The notes under the pieces were generated by a model that did no database searches, was not told the origin of the DNA, and was given only the letters and a program-made list of their open reading frames with translations. 26,710 nt of DNA from Streptomyces exfoliatus. GTDB lineage: Bacteria; Actinomycetota; Actinomycetes; Streptomycetales; Streptomycetaceae. The translations under genes and the position numbers were made by a program. The DNA is taken from positions 1 through 26,710 of the forward strand of contig NZ_JNZP01000048.1 of assembly GCF_000725545.1 (NCBI RefSeq), written 5' to 3'. The stretch's first letter is position 1. Each line of letters begins with the position of its first letter. This document shows positions 8,384 to 15,653 of this stretch, one piece after another.

Positions 8384-9041
8384 GACACATGAAGGGGTAG
8401 CCGGCCGCCTCCGTGCCGGCCCGCTCTGCATCGCCGTCCCGGATCGCGTCCACGAGACGCGCGTGGTCCATGTGGTTCTCGGGCAGCAGCACCTGCCCCA
8501 CGTCGTCGCGCAGCCACTCCCGCAGCAGATCGCCCAGGTCCGCGTAGAGCTCCGTGAGGACCTCGTTGCCCGAGGCGGCGACGACCGCGTGGTGGAACGC
8601 CGCGTCGGCGGTCACGAACCGCTCCGCCTCACCGGACTCCCAGGCCTCCTCGCGTCGTGCGAGCAGGGCGTCGAGCTGCTTCAGGTCGCGCTCGGTGCGC
8701 CGCCGGGCCGCGAACCGCGCCGCGGCGGACTCCAGGGTCGAGCGCAGTTCCGCGACGTGCCGGGGATCGGAGCCGGAGAAGCGGCGGTGCATGACGCCGG
8801 CCAGTTCGCTGGTGGCGATGACGTACGTCCCCGAGCCCTGGCGGATGTCGAGCAGCCCGTTGTGGGCGAGCGCCCGCACCGCCTCGCGCACGGTGTTGCG
8901 GGCCACTCCCAGCTGTTCCACCAGTTCGGGTTCCGTCGGGATGCGTGAACCGACCGGCCACTCGCCGGAGGTGATCTGGTTCCGCAGCTCGGCGATCACC
9001 TGGTCGGAGAGGCCTGCGCGCCGGGGGTGACCGAGGGCCAT
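8328..9041 (-). CDS. GntR-family (FadR/FCD-type) transcriptional regulator
   Basis: A 237-residue DNA-binding regulator. The N-terminal winged helix-turn-helix spans ~10-75 and has typical GntR signatures: LSDQVIAELRNQITSG, GSRIPTEPELVEQLGVAR and NTVREAVRALAHNGLL...GSGTYV. The C-terminal all-helical FCD ligand domain (~95-220) has the histidine/acid pattern FVTADAAFHHAVVAASGN and ENHMDHARLVDAIRDGD; His residues of this kind bind a metal and a carboxylate ligand in FadR-type members. The ATG at 9041 gives the expected family N-terminus; longer upstream reading in this frame is antisense to the transporter. It is divergent from the MFS exporter across a 66 bp gap containing palindromes, so it probably controls that gene and itself. 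The ligand is unknown. Confidence 0.93.
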   Translation of the reverse strand: MALGHPRRAGLSDQVIAELRNQITSGEWPVGSRIPTEPELVEQLGVARNTVREAVRALAHNGLLDIRQGSGTYVIATSELAGVMHRRFSGSDPRHVAELRSTLESAAARFAARRRTERDLKQLDALLARREEAWESGEAERFVTADAAFHHAVVAASGNEVLTELYADLGDLLREWLRDDVGQVLLPENHMDHARLVDAIRDGDAERAGTEAAGYPFMCLRNPGPEPAEEPRPPARG

Positions 9042-9067
9042 GGAACACCGTCCTGGAGTTGGTTCGG

Positions 9068-9101
9068 GATTGGACAACCAATCATCCCATGATTCTATGA
9101 T
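9068..9101. promoter_or_regulatory. Operator and promoter region between regulator and exporter
   Basis: Two dyads are packed together: GATTGG-acaa-CCAATC (9068-9083) and AATCAT-ccc-ATGATT (9080-9094). TATGAT at 9096-9101 is a near-consensus -10 for the + strand gene, 12 bp before its ATG, so that mRNA would be leaderless. TTGGACA just upstream overlaps the first dyad and could act as a poorly spaced -35. On the - strand, TAGAAT (9099-9094) could be the regulator's -10. A repressor bound to the dyads would cover both promoters, as in GntR autoregulation. Confidence 0.6.
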
Positions 9102-9107
9102 GGCTCC

Positions 9108-10370
9108 ATGCCTGACGAGCCGAAGACCGCCGTACGAACCCGGACCCCCGCCCCGACGCCCACGGCACCGCCGGGAGCGACGCACCGCTGGACCCTCGGC
9201 CTCGTCACCGTCGGACTCGTCCTGGCCGCCCTGAACCTGCGCCCCGCCATCACCAGCCTCGGCGCCCTCCTCGAAGAGGTCACCGAAGGCCTCCACATGA
9301 GCGGCACCGTCGCCGGCGTCCTCACCTCCGTACCCCCGCTCTGCTTCGCCGTCTTCGGCATCACGGCCCCCCGCCTCGCCCGCCGCTTCGGCCCTGCCGC
9401 CGTCGTCTGCGCGGGCATGGCCGCGATCCTCGCGGGCCTCGTCCTGCGGCCCCTCGCCGGCGGCACCGCCGGCTTCCTGGCCGCCAGCGCCCTCGCCCTG
9501 ATGGGCATCGCCGTCAGCAACGTCCTGATGCCCGTCATCGTCAAGCGGTACTTCCCCGACCGCATCGGCAGCATGACCGGCCTGTACTCCATGGCGCTCG
9601 CCCTCGGCACCTCGGTCGCCGCGGCCGCGACCGTCCCCATGACCGAGGCCCTCGGCGGGGACTGGCGCCTCGGACTCGGCGTATGGGCGGCGGTGGCCGC
9701 ACTCGCCGTCCTGCCCTGGATCCCGCTCCTGCGCGACCGCGACGACTCCGGCCGCACGAAGGAGCGCGCCGCCCCCGAGGCCACGGCCCCGCCGCGCGTC
9801 ACCCGGAGCCGCACCGCCTGGGCCCTCGGCTGCTTCTTCGGCCTCCAGGCAACCGGTGCCTACATCACCATGGGCTGGATGCCGCAGATCTTCCGCGACG
9901 CAGGCGTCCCCGCCACCACCGCGGGCGTGCTCCTCGCCGTCACCATGGTCATGGGCGTTCCGCTCGCCTTCGTCATCCCGCGCCTCGCGACCCGCATGAA
10001 GCACCAGGGCCCGATCGTCGTCGCGCTCGGCCTGTGCGGACTCACCGGCTACACCGGGCTCTTCCTCGCCCCCGAGGCCGGAGCCTGGCTCTGGGCCGTG
10101 CTGCTCGGCATCTCCAACTGCGCCTTCCCGCTCGCCCTCACCATGATCGGCCTGCGCTCGCGCACCGGCGCCGGGGTCGTCCGGCTCTCCGCCTTCGCGC
10201 AGAGCGTCGGCTACCTCATCTCGGTCCCCGGCCCCCTCCTGGTCGGCGTGCTCTACCAGCACAGCGGCGGCTGGGGACTGCCGATCGCGCTCATGGCCGG
10301 CCTGATGGTGCCGCAGATGATCGTCGGAACCCTCGCGGGCAGGGACCGGACCGTCGAGGACGAATGCTGA
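9108..10370 (+). CDS. MFS transporter, CynX/NimT type
   Basis: A 420-residue major-facilitator protein with about 12 membrane segments. The cytosolic Pro/Thr-rich N-terminus (~1-25) is followed by TM1 (LGLVTVGLVLAALNL) and the CynX/NimT-like LNLRPAITSLGALLEEV signature, in which an Arg-Pro pair ends TM1. APRLARRFG is the loop-2/3 motif and RYFPDRIGSMTGLY lies before TM5. A central cytosolic loop (~195-230) is charged. Relatives export cyanate, 2-nitroimidazole or other small compounds; the substrate here is unknown. The ATG at 9108 has no ribosome site but sits at the predicted transcription start, so it is probably leaderless. It is divergent from the GntR regulator. A 38-residue membrane peptide gene follows 17 bp later. 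Confidence 0.92.
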   Translation: MPDEPKTAVRTRTPAPTPTAPPGATHRWTLGLVTVGLVLAALNLRPAITSLGALLEEVTEGLHMSGTVAGVLTSVPPLCFAVFGITAPRLARRFGPAAVVCAGMAAILAGLVLRPLAGGTAGFLAASALALMGIAVSNVLMPVIVKRYFPDRIGSMTGLYSMALALGTSVAAAATVPMTEALGGDWRLGLGVWAAVAALAVLPWIPLLRDRDDSGRTKERAAPEATAPPRVTRSRTAWALGCFFGLQATGAYITMGWMPQIFRDAGVPATTAGVLLAVTMVMGVPLAFVIPRLATRMKHQGPIVVALGLCGLTGYTGLFLAPEAGAWLWAVLLGISNCAFPLALTMIGLRSRTGAGVVRLSAFAQSVGYLISVPGPLLVGVLYQHSGGWGLPIALMAGLMVPQMIVGTLAGRDRTVEDEC

Positions 10371-10387
10371 GATGCGAGACTGTCGGC

Positions 10388-10504
10388 ATGCCAGTCCTCG
10401 AACCCAATCCCCCGAACGGCCAGAAGAAGCTGCTCCTCGTGCTCGGCGCGATGCTCGGCATCACGGTCGTCATCGCCGTCATCGCCTCCATCGCCTCACC
10501 GTGA
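10388..10504 (+). CDS. 38-residue membrane peptide, SGM_5486-like, transporter-associated
   Basis: Begins MPVLEPNPPNGQKKLLLVL and ends in one hydrophobic helix (LLLVLGAMLGITVVIAVIASIASP), so it is a single-pass membrane peptide with a short Pro/Asn-rich cytosolic head. It resembles the very small Streptomyces family that I recall being annotated 'SGM_5486 family transporter-associated protein'; this is from memory. It lies 17 bp after the MFS transporter stop and is probably co-transcribed with it. It may be an accessory subunit of that exporter. No strong ribosome site is visible. The stop codon overlaps a GC palindrome. Confidence 0.7.
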   Translation: MPVLEPNPPNGQKKLLLVLGAMLGITVVIAVIASIASP

Positions 10505-10544
10505 CCCCCGGGGGTGGGGACAACCCCCGCATCCCCTAGGGGGT
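10504..10544. promoter_or_regulatory. Cluster of C-tract/G-tract palindromes
   Basis: ACCCCCGGGGGT (10504-10515) is a perfect 12 bp palindrome. ACCCCC (10523-10528) pairs with GGGGGT (10539-10544), and CCCCTAGGGG (10533-10542) is nested within that second repeat. It may terminate the transporter transcript or serve as a G-tract operator; CCCC-TA-GGGG is reminiscent of CsoR-type metal-sensor sites, which is only a resemblance. It lies about 120 bp upstream of the next small gene. Confidence 0.35.
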
Positions 10545-10660
10545 GAGTGTCAGGGTCGACTGGGTGGATCACCTGATGGGCCGGAAGCCTCCGGATCCGT
10601 ACGTTGGAGAACACCGCTGGAGACGGCGGAAACCGGTTCCCCATCCCCCGGAGGCGGCCC

Positions 10661-10864
10661 ATGTCGGCCCGTACGCACACCAGCACCCGGCCCCTGCCGA
10701 CCGGCGTCGACACCCGGCTGCCCTGGTGGGCGCTCGCCCTTCCCGTCGCCGCGTTCACCGCGCTCCTGCTGCTCATGGCCGGACCCGGCGGGGCCCACGC
10801 GACAGCCGGTGACCCGGGGGTCGGACGGGTCCTGGAGCAGATCCAGCAAACGCTCTCTCTCTGA
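10661..10864 (+). CDS. 67-residue single-pass membrane protein, unknown function
   Basis: A short protein with a polar N-terminus (~20 residues), one strong hydrophobic helix (WWALALPVAAFTALLLLMAG, ~24-43) and a short polar tail (GVGRVLEQIQQTLSL) that probably faces outside. It could alternatively be an uncleaved signal anchor, or be cleaved at AHA/TA. I chose the ATG at 10661 because GGAGG lies just upstream. An in-frame ATG at 10604 would add 19 unusual residues with no ribosome site. No family recognised. It lies 35 bp before the histidine phosphatase gene on the same strand. It ends in a CT-rich repeat (ctctctctg), which could be prone to slippage. Confidence 0.65.
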   Translation: MSARTHTSTRPLPTGVDTRLPWWALALPVAAFTALLLLMAGPGGAHATAGDPGVGRVLEQIQQTLSL

Positions 10865-10899
10865 GTCGGCGCGAGCCGTTTCGTGCGAAGCTGAGCAAC

Positions 10900-11418
10900 A
10901 TGAGCGTCGATACATCCCGCAGGATCGTGCTGCTCCGACACGCGAAGGCGGACTGGAACGAAGAGTCCGACCACGAGCGTCCCCTGGCCGAAAGAGGCCG
11001 CGCGGACGCCCCCGTGGCGGGCCGGAGGCTCGCCGAGACCGGCATCGCCTTCGACCTGGCCCTCTGCTCGACCGCCGTCAGAACGCGCGAGACCTGGAAG
11101 CTGGCCGTGCACGCACTGCCGGAGCGCCCCAGGACCGTGTACGAGGAGCGGCTGTACGAGGCCTCGCTCGGCGAGCTCATCGCCCTGCTCAACGAGACGC
11201 CGGACGACGTCTCCGACCTCCTGGTCGTCGGCCACAACCCCGGCATGCACGCGCTCGCCGACGCCCTGGCCGGCGCGTCCGAGGGGGACGTCCTCGACCG
11301 GATGAACCGCAGCGGCTTCCCGACCTCCGCCTTCGCCGTCCTCACCTTCAAGGGCGACTGGAAGACCCTGGAGCACGGCGTCGGCCGGCTCGTCGACTTC
11401 TGGACCCCGCACGCCTGA
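10900..11418 (+). CDS. SixA-like histidine phosphatase
   Basis: A 172-residue histidine-phosphatase-superfamily protein. The N-terminal catalytic motif is LLRHAK (His14); RHAK rather than RHG is typical of the SixA branch, which in E. coli dephosphorylates phosphohistidine on signalling or phosphotransfer proteins. The second catalytic histidine is in VVGHNPGM (His112), and an arginine-containing STAVRTRETW supplies the phosphate pocket. ERGRADAP is the expected 'LTxxGxxqA' helix. The length is normal for the family and no membrane segment is present, so it is cytosolic. The substrate is unknown; the nearest phosphate-related neighbour is serB, convergent with it across a shared terminator. 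Confidence 0.9.
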   Translation: MSVDTSRRIVLLRHAKADWNEESDHERPLAERGRADAPVAGRRLAETGIAFDLALCSTAVRTRETWKLAVHALPERPRTVYEERLYEASLGELIALLNETPDDVSDLLVVGHNPGMHALADALAGASEGDVLDRMNRSGFPTSAFAVLTFKGDWKTLEHGVGRLVDFWTPHA

Positions 11419-11421
11419 GGC

Positions 11422-11494
11422 ACGCCGGAGAGCCGCTCCTGAACCGTACGGACAAGGGCCCGGCCGTCATCTGACGACCGGGCCCCTCCGGCGT
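11422..11494. terminator. Bidirectional terminator between the phosphatase and serB
   Basis: The inner hairpin is GGGCCCGG (11456-11463) with CCGGGCCC (11478-11485), extended by GTC/GAC. An outer 9 bp stem, ACGCCGGAG (11422-11430) with CTCCGGCGT (11486-11494), closes directly on the inner one. It lies between two convergent stop codons, so it probably serves both. Confidence 0.75.
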
Positions 11495-11511
11495 ACCCAC
11501 GCCGCCATGGT

Positions 11512-12726
11512 TCAGTGCAGCAGGTCCTCGGGACCGTCCGCCGCCTCGACCTCTTCGCGGGTGATGCCGAGCAGGTAGAGCACGGTGTCCAGGAACGGCA
11601 CGTTCACCGCCGTGTGAGCGGCCTGGCGCACCACCGGCTTCGCGTTGAACGCCACCCCCAGCCCGGCCGCGTTCAGCATGTCCAGGTCGTTCGCCCCGTC
11701 GCCGATCGCCACCGTCTGCGCCAGCGGCACGCCGGCCTCCGTCGCGAACCGGCGCAGCAGCCGCGCCTTGCCCGCCCGGTCCACGATCTCGCCGGTCACC
11801 CGACCGGTGAGCTTGCCGTCCACGATCTCCAGGGTGTTGGCGGAGGCGAAGTCAAGCCCGAGCCGCTCCTTCAGATCGTCGGTGACCTGCGTGAAGCCGC
11901 CGGAGACGACACCCACCTGGTAGCCGAGCCGCTTGAGCGTGCGGATCAGGGTCCGGGCCCCGGGCGTCATCCGCACCTCCGCGCGGACCTTGTCCACCAC
12001 CGAGGCGTCGAGCCCGGCGAGCAGCTCCACCCGCGCGTGCAGCGACTGCTCGAAGTCCAGCTCGCCGCGCATCGCGGCCGCCGTCACCTCGGCGACCTTG
12101 TCCTCGCAGCCCGCGTGCGCCGCGAAGAGCTCGATCACCTCGTCCTGGATCAGCGTCGAGTCGACGTCCATGACGACGAGCCGCTGGGCCCGCCGGTGCA
12201 GCCCGGCCGAGACCACGGCCACGTCGACCCCGACGCTGTGCGCCTCGGTGGCCAGCGCGGTCCGCAGCGGCTCCGTCTCACAGCCGGAGACGGCGAACTC
12301 GACCGCCGTGACCGGATACTTCGCCAGCCGGAAGATGCGGTCGATGTTGCCGCCCGTCTCCGCGATCCTGGCCGCTATGGCCGCCGTCTGCTCCGCGGTC
12401 AGCGGGTGCCCGAGCACGGTCACGTGCGAGCGTCCGCTGCCGCGCGGCCGGTTGTCACCCGTACCGGAGAGGATCTCGGCCTGGAGCTTCTGCGACTCGG
12501 CCCAGCTGTGCACGGTGGCCCTGAGCTCGCCCTGCGAGGCGACGGTCGGCTCGGTGACGAGCGCGCACAGGACGAGTCGGCCGCGGGAGACGACCTGCTC
12601 GATGTCCACGACGTCGACGGAGTAGGCGGCGAGGGTGTCGAAGAGTCCCGCGGTGATCCCGGGACGGTCCTTCCCGAAGATCTTGACGAGAAGGGTGGGA
12701 ACGTCTGAGGTCTGCGATGCGCTCAT
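11512..12726 (-). CDS. serB: Phosphoserine phosphatase with N-terminal ACT domains
   Basis: A 404-residue HAD-superfamily phosphatase that hydrolyses O-phosphoserine to serine, the last step of serine synthesis. Residues ~9-175 hold two ACT-like domains (TLLVKIFGKDRPGITAGLFD and HVTVLGHPLTAEQTAAIAA), which in actinobacterial SerB bind amino acid and regulate the enzyme. The HAD core follows: motif I VMDVDSTL (Asp187, Asp189), motif II VVSGGFTQV, and motif III GDGANDLDML with the Mg-binding aspartates. Length and order match Mycobacterium SerB2-type enzymes. The start follows TACGGT (12741-12736), so the transcript may be almost leaderless, although GTGGAAG could be a weak ribosome site. It converges on the histidine phosphatase gene. 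Confidence 0.95.
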   Translation of the reverse strand: MSASQTSDVPTLLVKIFGKDRPGITAGLFDTLAAYSVDVVDIEQVVSRGRLVLCALVTEPTVASQGELRATVHSWAESQKLQAEILSGTGDNRPRGSGRSHVTVLGHPLTAEQTAAIAARIAETGGNIDRIFRLAKYPVTAVEFAVSGCETEPLRTALATEAHSVGVDVAVVSAGLHRRAQRLVVMDVDSTLIQDEVIELFAAHAGCEDKVAEVTAAAMRGELDFEQSLHARVELLAGLDASVVDKVRAEVRMTPGARTLIRTLKRLGYQVGVVSGGFTQVTDDLKERLGLDFASANTLEIVDGKLTGRVTGEIVDRAGKARLLRRFATEAGVPLAQTVAIGDGANDLDMLNAAGLGVAFNAKPVVRQAAHTAVNVPFLDTVLYLLGITREEVEAADGPEDLLH

Positions 12727-12735
12727 GGTGCTTCC

Positions 12736-12741
12736 ACCGTA
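12736..12741 (-). promoter_or_regulatory. Putative serB -10 element
   Basis: On the - strand, TACGGT lies 15 nt before the serB ATG, placing transcription start about 1-3 nt before the start codon. No -35 is clear. The same hexamer precedes the histidine kinase gene at a similar distance. Confidence 0.35.
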
Positions 12742-12944
12742 TCGGGCACCGCGTGCCGCTCGACCCCCCGTCCCGCCCAGCGGACACCGGAGCGGACGCG
12801 CACGGGCCGCGGAGCGGGGGCGCGCGGGCCCCGGAGACGTCCCTCAGGGGTACCGCGCCGGCCGCTTCACGTCATGTTCTCGGCACGCCTGCGCGGGGTC
12901 TTCACGCGGCCCGACTTTCGGAGAGGGTACGGGGCCTGAAATAG

Positions 12945-12973
12945 TTCCCCCCGATGTTCGCCATCCCTAGACT
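12945..12973 (+). promoter_or_regulatory. Putative promoter of the FHA-ABC transporter gene
   Basis: TAGACT (12968-12973) is a good -10. TTCCCC (12945-12950) lies at the correct 17 bp spacing but is a weak -35. It would give a leader of about 25 nt containing GGGGGA before the GTG at 13006. The rest of the 279 bp gap between the divergent serB and this gene shows no other clear feature. Confidence 0.4.
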
Positions 12974-13005
12974 CCCAGCGACGGGGGTACATCGGGGGAC
13001 AAGTA

Positions 13006-15570
13006 GTGGGGCATGGAGTGCCAGAACTCGTACTGGAATTGAATGGAAGGACCTGGACCCTCGATCCGTCCAGGTCGTACACCCTGGGCCGCGATCCGCA
13101 GGGTGACCTGGTGATCGACGACGCCAGGGTCTCGTGGCGCCACGCCACCATCAGCTGGGGAGGCCGGAGCTGGGTCATCGAGGACCACGGCTCCACCAAC
13201 GGCACCTTCCTGCAGGGGCAGCGGATCCACCAGGTGGAGATCGGCCCCGGCTCGGCCGTCCACCTGGGCAACGCGACCGACGGCCCGCGGCTGAATCTCG
13301 CCGCCGGAGCCCAGGGCGCGCCGCAGGCCCAGCAGCCGCAGACCCCGGTGGCGCAGCCCGTTCCGGCGCACCAGGCCGCGGAGCAGGCCGAGTGGATCAC
13401 CCACCAGAACCCGCCGCAGCACCAGGGTCCGCAGCAGGGGTGGCAGCCGCAGCCCCCGCAGCCGAACGCGCAGCAGCCGAACGTGCCGCAGCAGCACGTC
13501 CCGCACCAGCAGGGACACGGTCAGCACGGCGTCGTCGCGGGGGCGTCGTCGGCCTACGCCGACCGCAGCCCCACCACGTTCCACCAGCTGGCGCTCGGCC
13601 ACGTCATGCGCATCGGCCGTGCCCTCGAGAACGAGCTGGTCGTCTCCGACCTCCAGGTCTCGCGGCACCACGCCGAGTTCCACGCGACGCCCGACGGCCG
13701 CTTCGAGATCCGCGACCTCGGCTCGCACAACGGCACATACGTCAACGGTCAGCCGATCGCCAAGGGCGGCACGGCCCTCCTCGGCCCGCAGGACATCGTC
13801 GGCGTCGGTCACTCGACGTTCCGGCTCGTCGGCGGCCAGCTGGAAGAGTTCGTCGACACCGGCTCGGTCTCCTTCTCGGCCCGCCACCTCACGGTCACGG
13901 TCGACGGCGGCAAGCAGATCCTCAAGGACGTCTCCTTCGGCGTCCCGGAGAAGTCGCTGATCGGCGTCATCGGCCCGTCCGGTTCCGGAAAGTCCACCCT
14001 GCTCAAGGCACTGACCGGCTACCGCCCGGCCAACGAGGGCGACGTCCTCTACGACAACCGGAGCCTCTACAAGCAGTTCGCCGAGCTGCGCCAGCGCATC
14101 GGTCTGGTCCCGCAGGACGACATCCTGCACAAGGAGCTGACCGTCCAGAAGGCGCTGCGCTACGCGGCCAAGCTCCGCTTCCCCGGTGACACCGCCACCG
14201 CCGAGCGCGAGGCCCGGATCGACGAGGTGCTGCGCGAGCTCAAGCTCGACATCCACAAGGAGAAGAAGGTCACCTCCCTCTCCGGTGGTCAGCGCAAGCG
14301 CGTCTCGGTCGCCCTGGAGCTCCTCACCAAGCCCTCGCTGATCTTCCTGGACGAGCCGACCTCCGGCCTCGACCCGGGCATGGACCGCGACGTCATGCAG
14401 CTGCTCCGGGGCCTCGCGGACGACGGCCGCACGGTCCTCGTCGTCACCCACTCGGTGGCCGAGCTGGGCCTCTGCGACAAGCTGCTCGTCATGGCCCCCG
14501 GCGGCTCGGTGGCCTACTTCGGCCCGCCGGACGAGGCGCTGAACTTCTTCGGCTACTCCACCTGGGCCGACGTCTTCTCCGCCTTCGAGAACTACCGCGA
14601 CTACGACTGGGCGGGCCGCTGGAAGGGCTCGCAGCACTACCAGCTCTACGCCGCGGACATCGACGCCGTCGCCGCCCAGCCCGTCCAGGTGCCGCAGCAG
14701 GCCATGGCCAGGCCGCCGAAGCCGCAGGGCTGGGGCTCCCAGCTGTGGACCCTGATGCGCCGCTACGTGTCGGTGATCGCCTCCGACAAGGGCTTCCTGG
14801 GTCTGATGGTGATCCTGCCGGCCGTCCTCGGCGCGGTCTCGGTCGTCATCCCGGCGGACTTCGGCCTCGGCTCGCCGACGCCCCCGTCCCGCTTCAACGG
14901 CGACGCGGGAACGATCATGCTGATCCTCATGGTCGGCATGTGCTTCAGCGGCGCCGCCAACTCGGTCCGCGAACTGATCAAGGAGCGGGTCATCTACGAG
15001 AGGGAGCGCGCCACCGGCCTCTCCCGCTCCGCGTACCTGATGTCCAAGGTCATCGTCCTCGGCCTGATCACGGCCTTCCAGGGCGTCATCATCTGCGGCA
15101 TCGGCTTCTCCACCCGCGCGCTGCCCGCCGAGGGCCTCCTCATGCCGCCGGCCGTCGAGCTGTGCATCCAGGTGATCGCCCTCGGCCTCACCTCGATGAT
15201 GTTCGGCCTGGTCATCTCCGCGCTCGTGAAGACCGCCGAGAAGACCATGCCGCTCCTGGTCATGTTCGCGATCATCCAGGTGGTGTTCACCGGCATCCTG
15301 TTCCAGGTGTACGGCTCGCCCGGCCTGGAGCAGTTCGCCTGGCTCATGCCCTCCCGCTGGGGCATCGCCGGTGCCGGCACCACGCTCGACCTGGCCCGTC
15401 TCATGCCGCCGTGGGACCCGAAGGACCCCACGAACACCGACTCGCTGTGGGAGCACACGGCCGGCCAGTGGGGCTTCGACCTCGGCGTCCAGCTGCTCAT
15501 GGCGACCGTCTGCTGCGTCGTCGTGGCGCGCCTGCTGCGCCGCCACGAGCCCGAGGTCATGCGCAAGTAG
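13006..15570 (+). CDS. ABC transporter with two FHA domains (ABCG-like, Rv1747 type)
   Basis: An 854-residue half-transporter. FHA domain 1 (~1-85; GRDPQGDLVIDDARVSWRHA) is followed by a Gln/Pro/His-rich linker (~100-175) and FHA domain 2 (~190-285; IGRALENELVVSDLQVSRHHAEF, GSHNGTYVNG). Next is an ABC ATPase (~290-510) with Walker A GPSGSGKS (323-330), signature LSGGQRKR (from 425), Walker B IFLDEPTSGLD (Asp449, Glu450) and an H-loop in VVTHS. An ABC2-type membrane domain with about six helices spans ~590-850. FHA domains bind phosphothreonine, so transport is likely gated by a Ser/Thr kinase, as reported for Mycobacterium Rv1747. The substrate, perhaps an envelope lipid, is unknown. GTG 13006 is chosen from the GGGGGA upstream; GTG 13018 (four residues shorter) is also possible. 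No kinase gene is adjacent. Confidence 0.93.
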   Translation: MGHGVPELVLELNGRTWTLDPSRSYTLGRDPQGDLVIDDARVSWRHATISWGGRSWVIEDHGSTNGTFLQGQRIHQVEIGPGSAVHLGNATDGPRLNLAAGAQGAPQAQQPQTPVAQPVPAHQAAEQAEWITHQNPPQHQGPQQGWQPQPPQPNAQQPNVPQQHVPHQQGHGQHGVVAGASSAYADRSPTTFHQLALGHVMRIGRALENELVVSDLQVSRHHAEFHATPDGRFEIRDLGSHNGTYVNGQPIAKGGTALLGPQDIVGVGHSTFRLVGGQLEEFVDTGSVSFSARHLTVTVDGGKQILKDVSFGVPEKSLIGVIGPSGSGKSTLLKALTGYRPANEGDVLYDNRSLYKQFAELRQRIGLVPQDDILHKELTVQKALRYAAKLRFPGDTATAEREARIDEVLRELKLDIHKEKKVTSLSGGQRKRVSVALELLTKPSLIFLDEPTSGLDPGMDRDVMQLLRGLADDGRTVLVVTHSVAELGLCDKLLVMAPGGSVAYFGPPDEALNFFGYSTWADVFSAFENYRDYDWAGRWKGSQHYQLYAADIDAVAAQPVQVPQQAMARPPKPQGWGSQLWTLMRRYVSVIASDKGFLGLMVILPAVLGAVSVVIPADFGLGSPTPPSRFNGDAGTIMLILMVGMCFSGAANSVRELIKERVIYERERATGLSRSAYLMSKVIVLGLITAFQGVIICGIGFSTRALPAEGLLMPPAVELCIQVIALGLTSMMFGLVISALVKTAEKTMPLLVMFAIIQVVFTGILFQVYGSPGLEQFAWLMPSRWGIAGAGTTLDLARLMPPWDPKDPTNTDSLWEHTAGQWGFDLGVQLLMATVCCVVVARLLRRHEPEVMRK

Positions 15571-15584
15571 TCACCGCGCACGCC

Positions 15585-15635
15585 CGTACGCCGGAGGGCG
15601 GCACCCCGCACGGGGGTGCCGCCCTCCGGCGTACG
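15585..15635. terminator. Strong bidirectional terminator
   Basis: A perfect 23 bp stem: the left arm (15585-15607, starting CGTACGCCGGAGGG) pairs fully with the right arm (15613-15635), around a 5 nt loop. It lies between the convergent transporter and lytic transglycosylase genes. Confidence 0.9.
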
Positions 15636-15653
15636 ACAGCGGACCGACCGGGA

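Noticed and set aside
8328..10262. 644-residue version of the GntR regulator
   Set aside because: The extra N-terminal part is antisense to the MFS gene and low complexity; the regulator has a normal family start at 9041.
12967..15546. 859-residue open frame antisense to the FHA-ABC transporter
   Set aside because: Asp/Glu/Gly/Arg/Val-rich mirror of a high-GC gene with no domain; the + strand protein has full FHA and ABC motifs.
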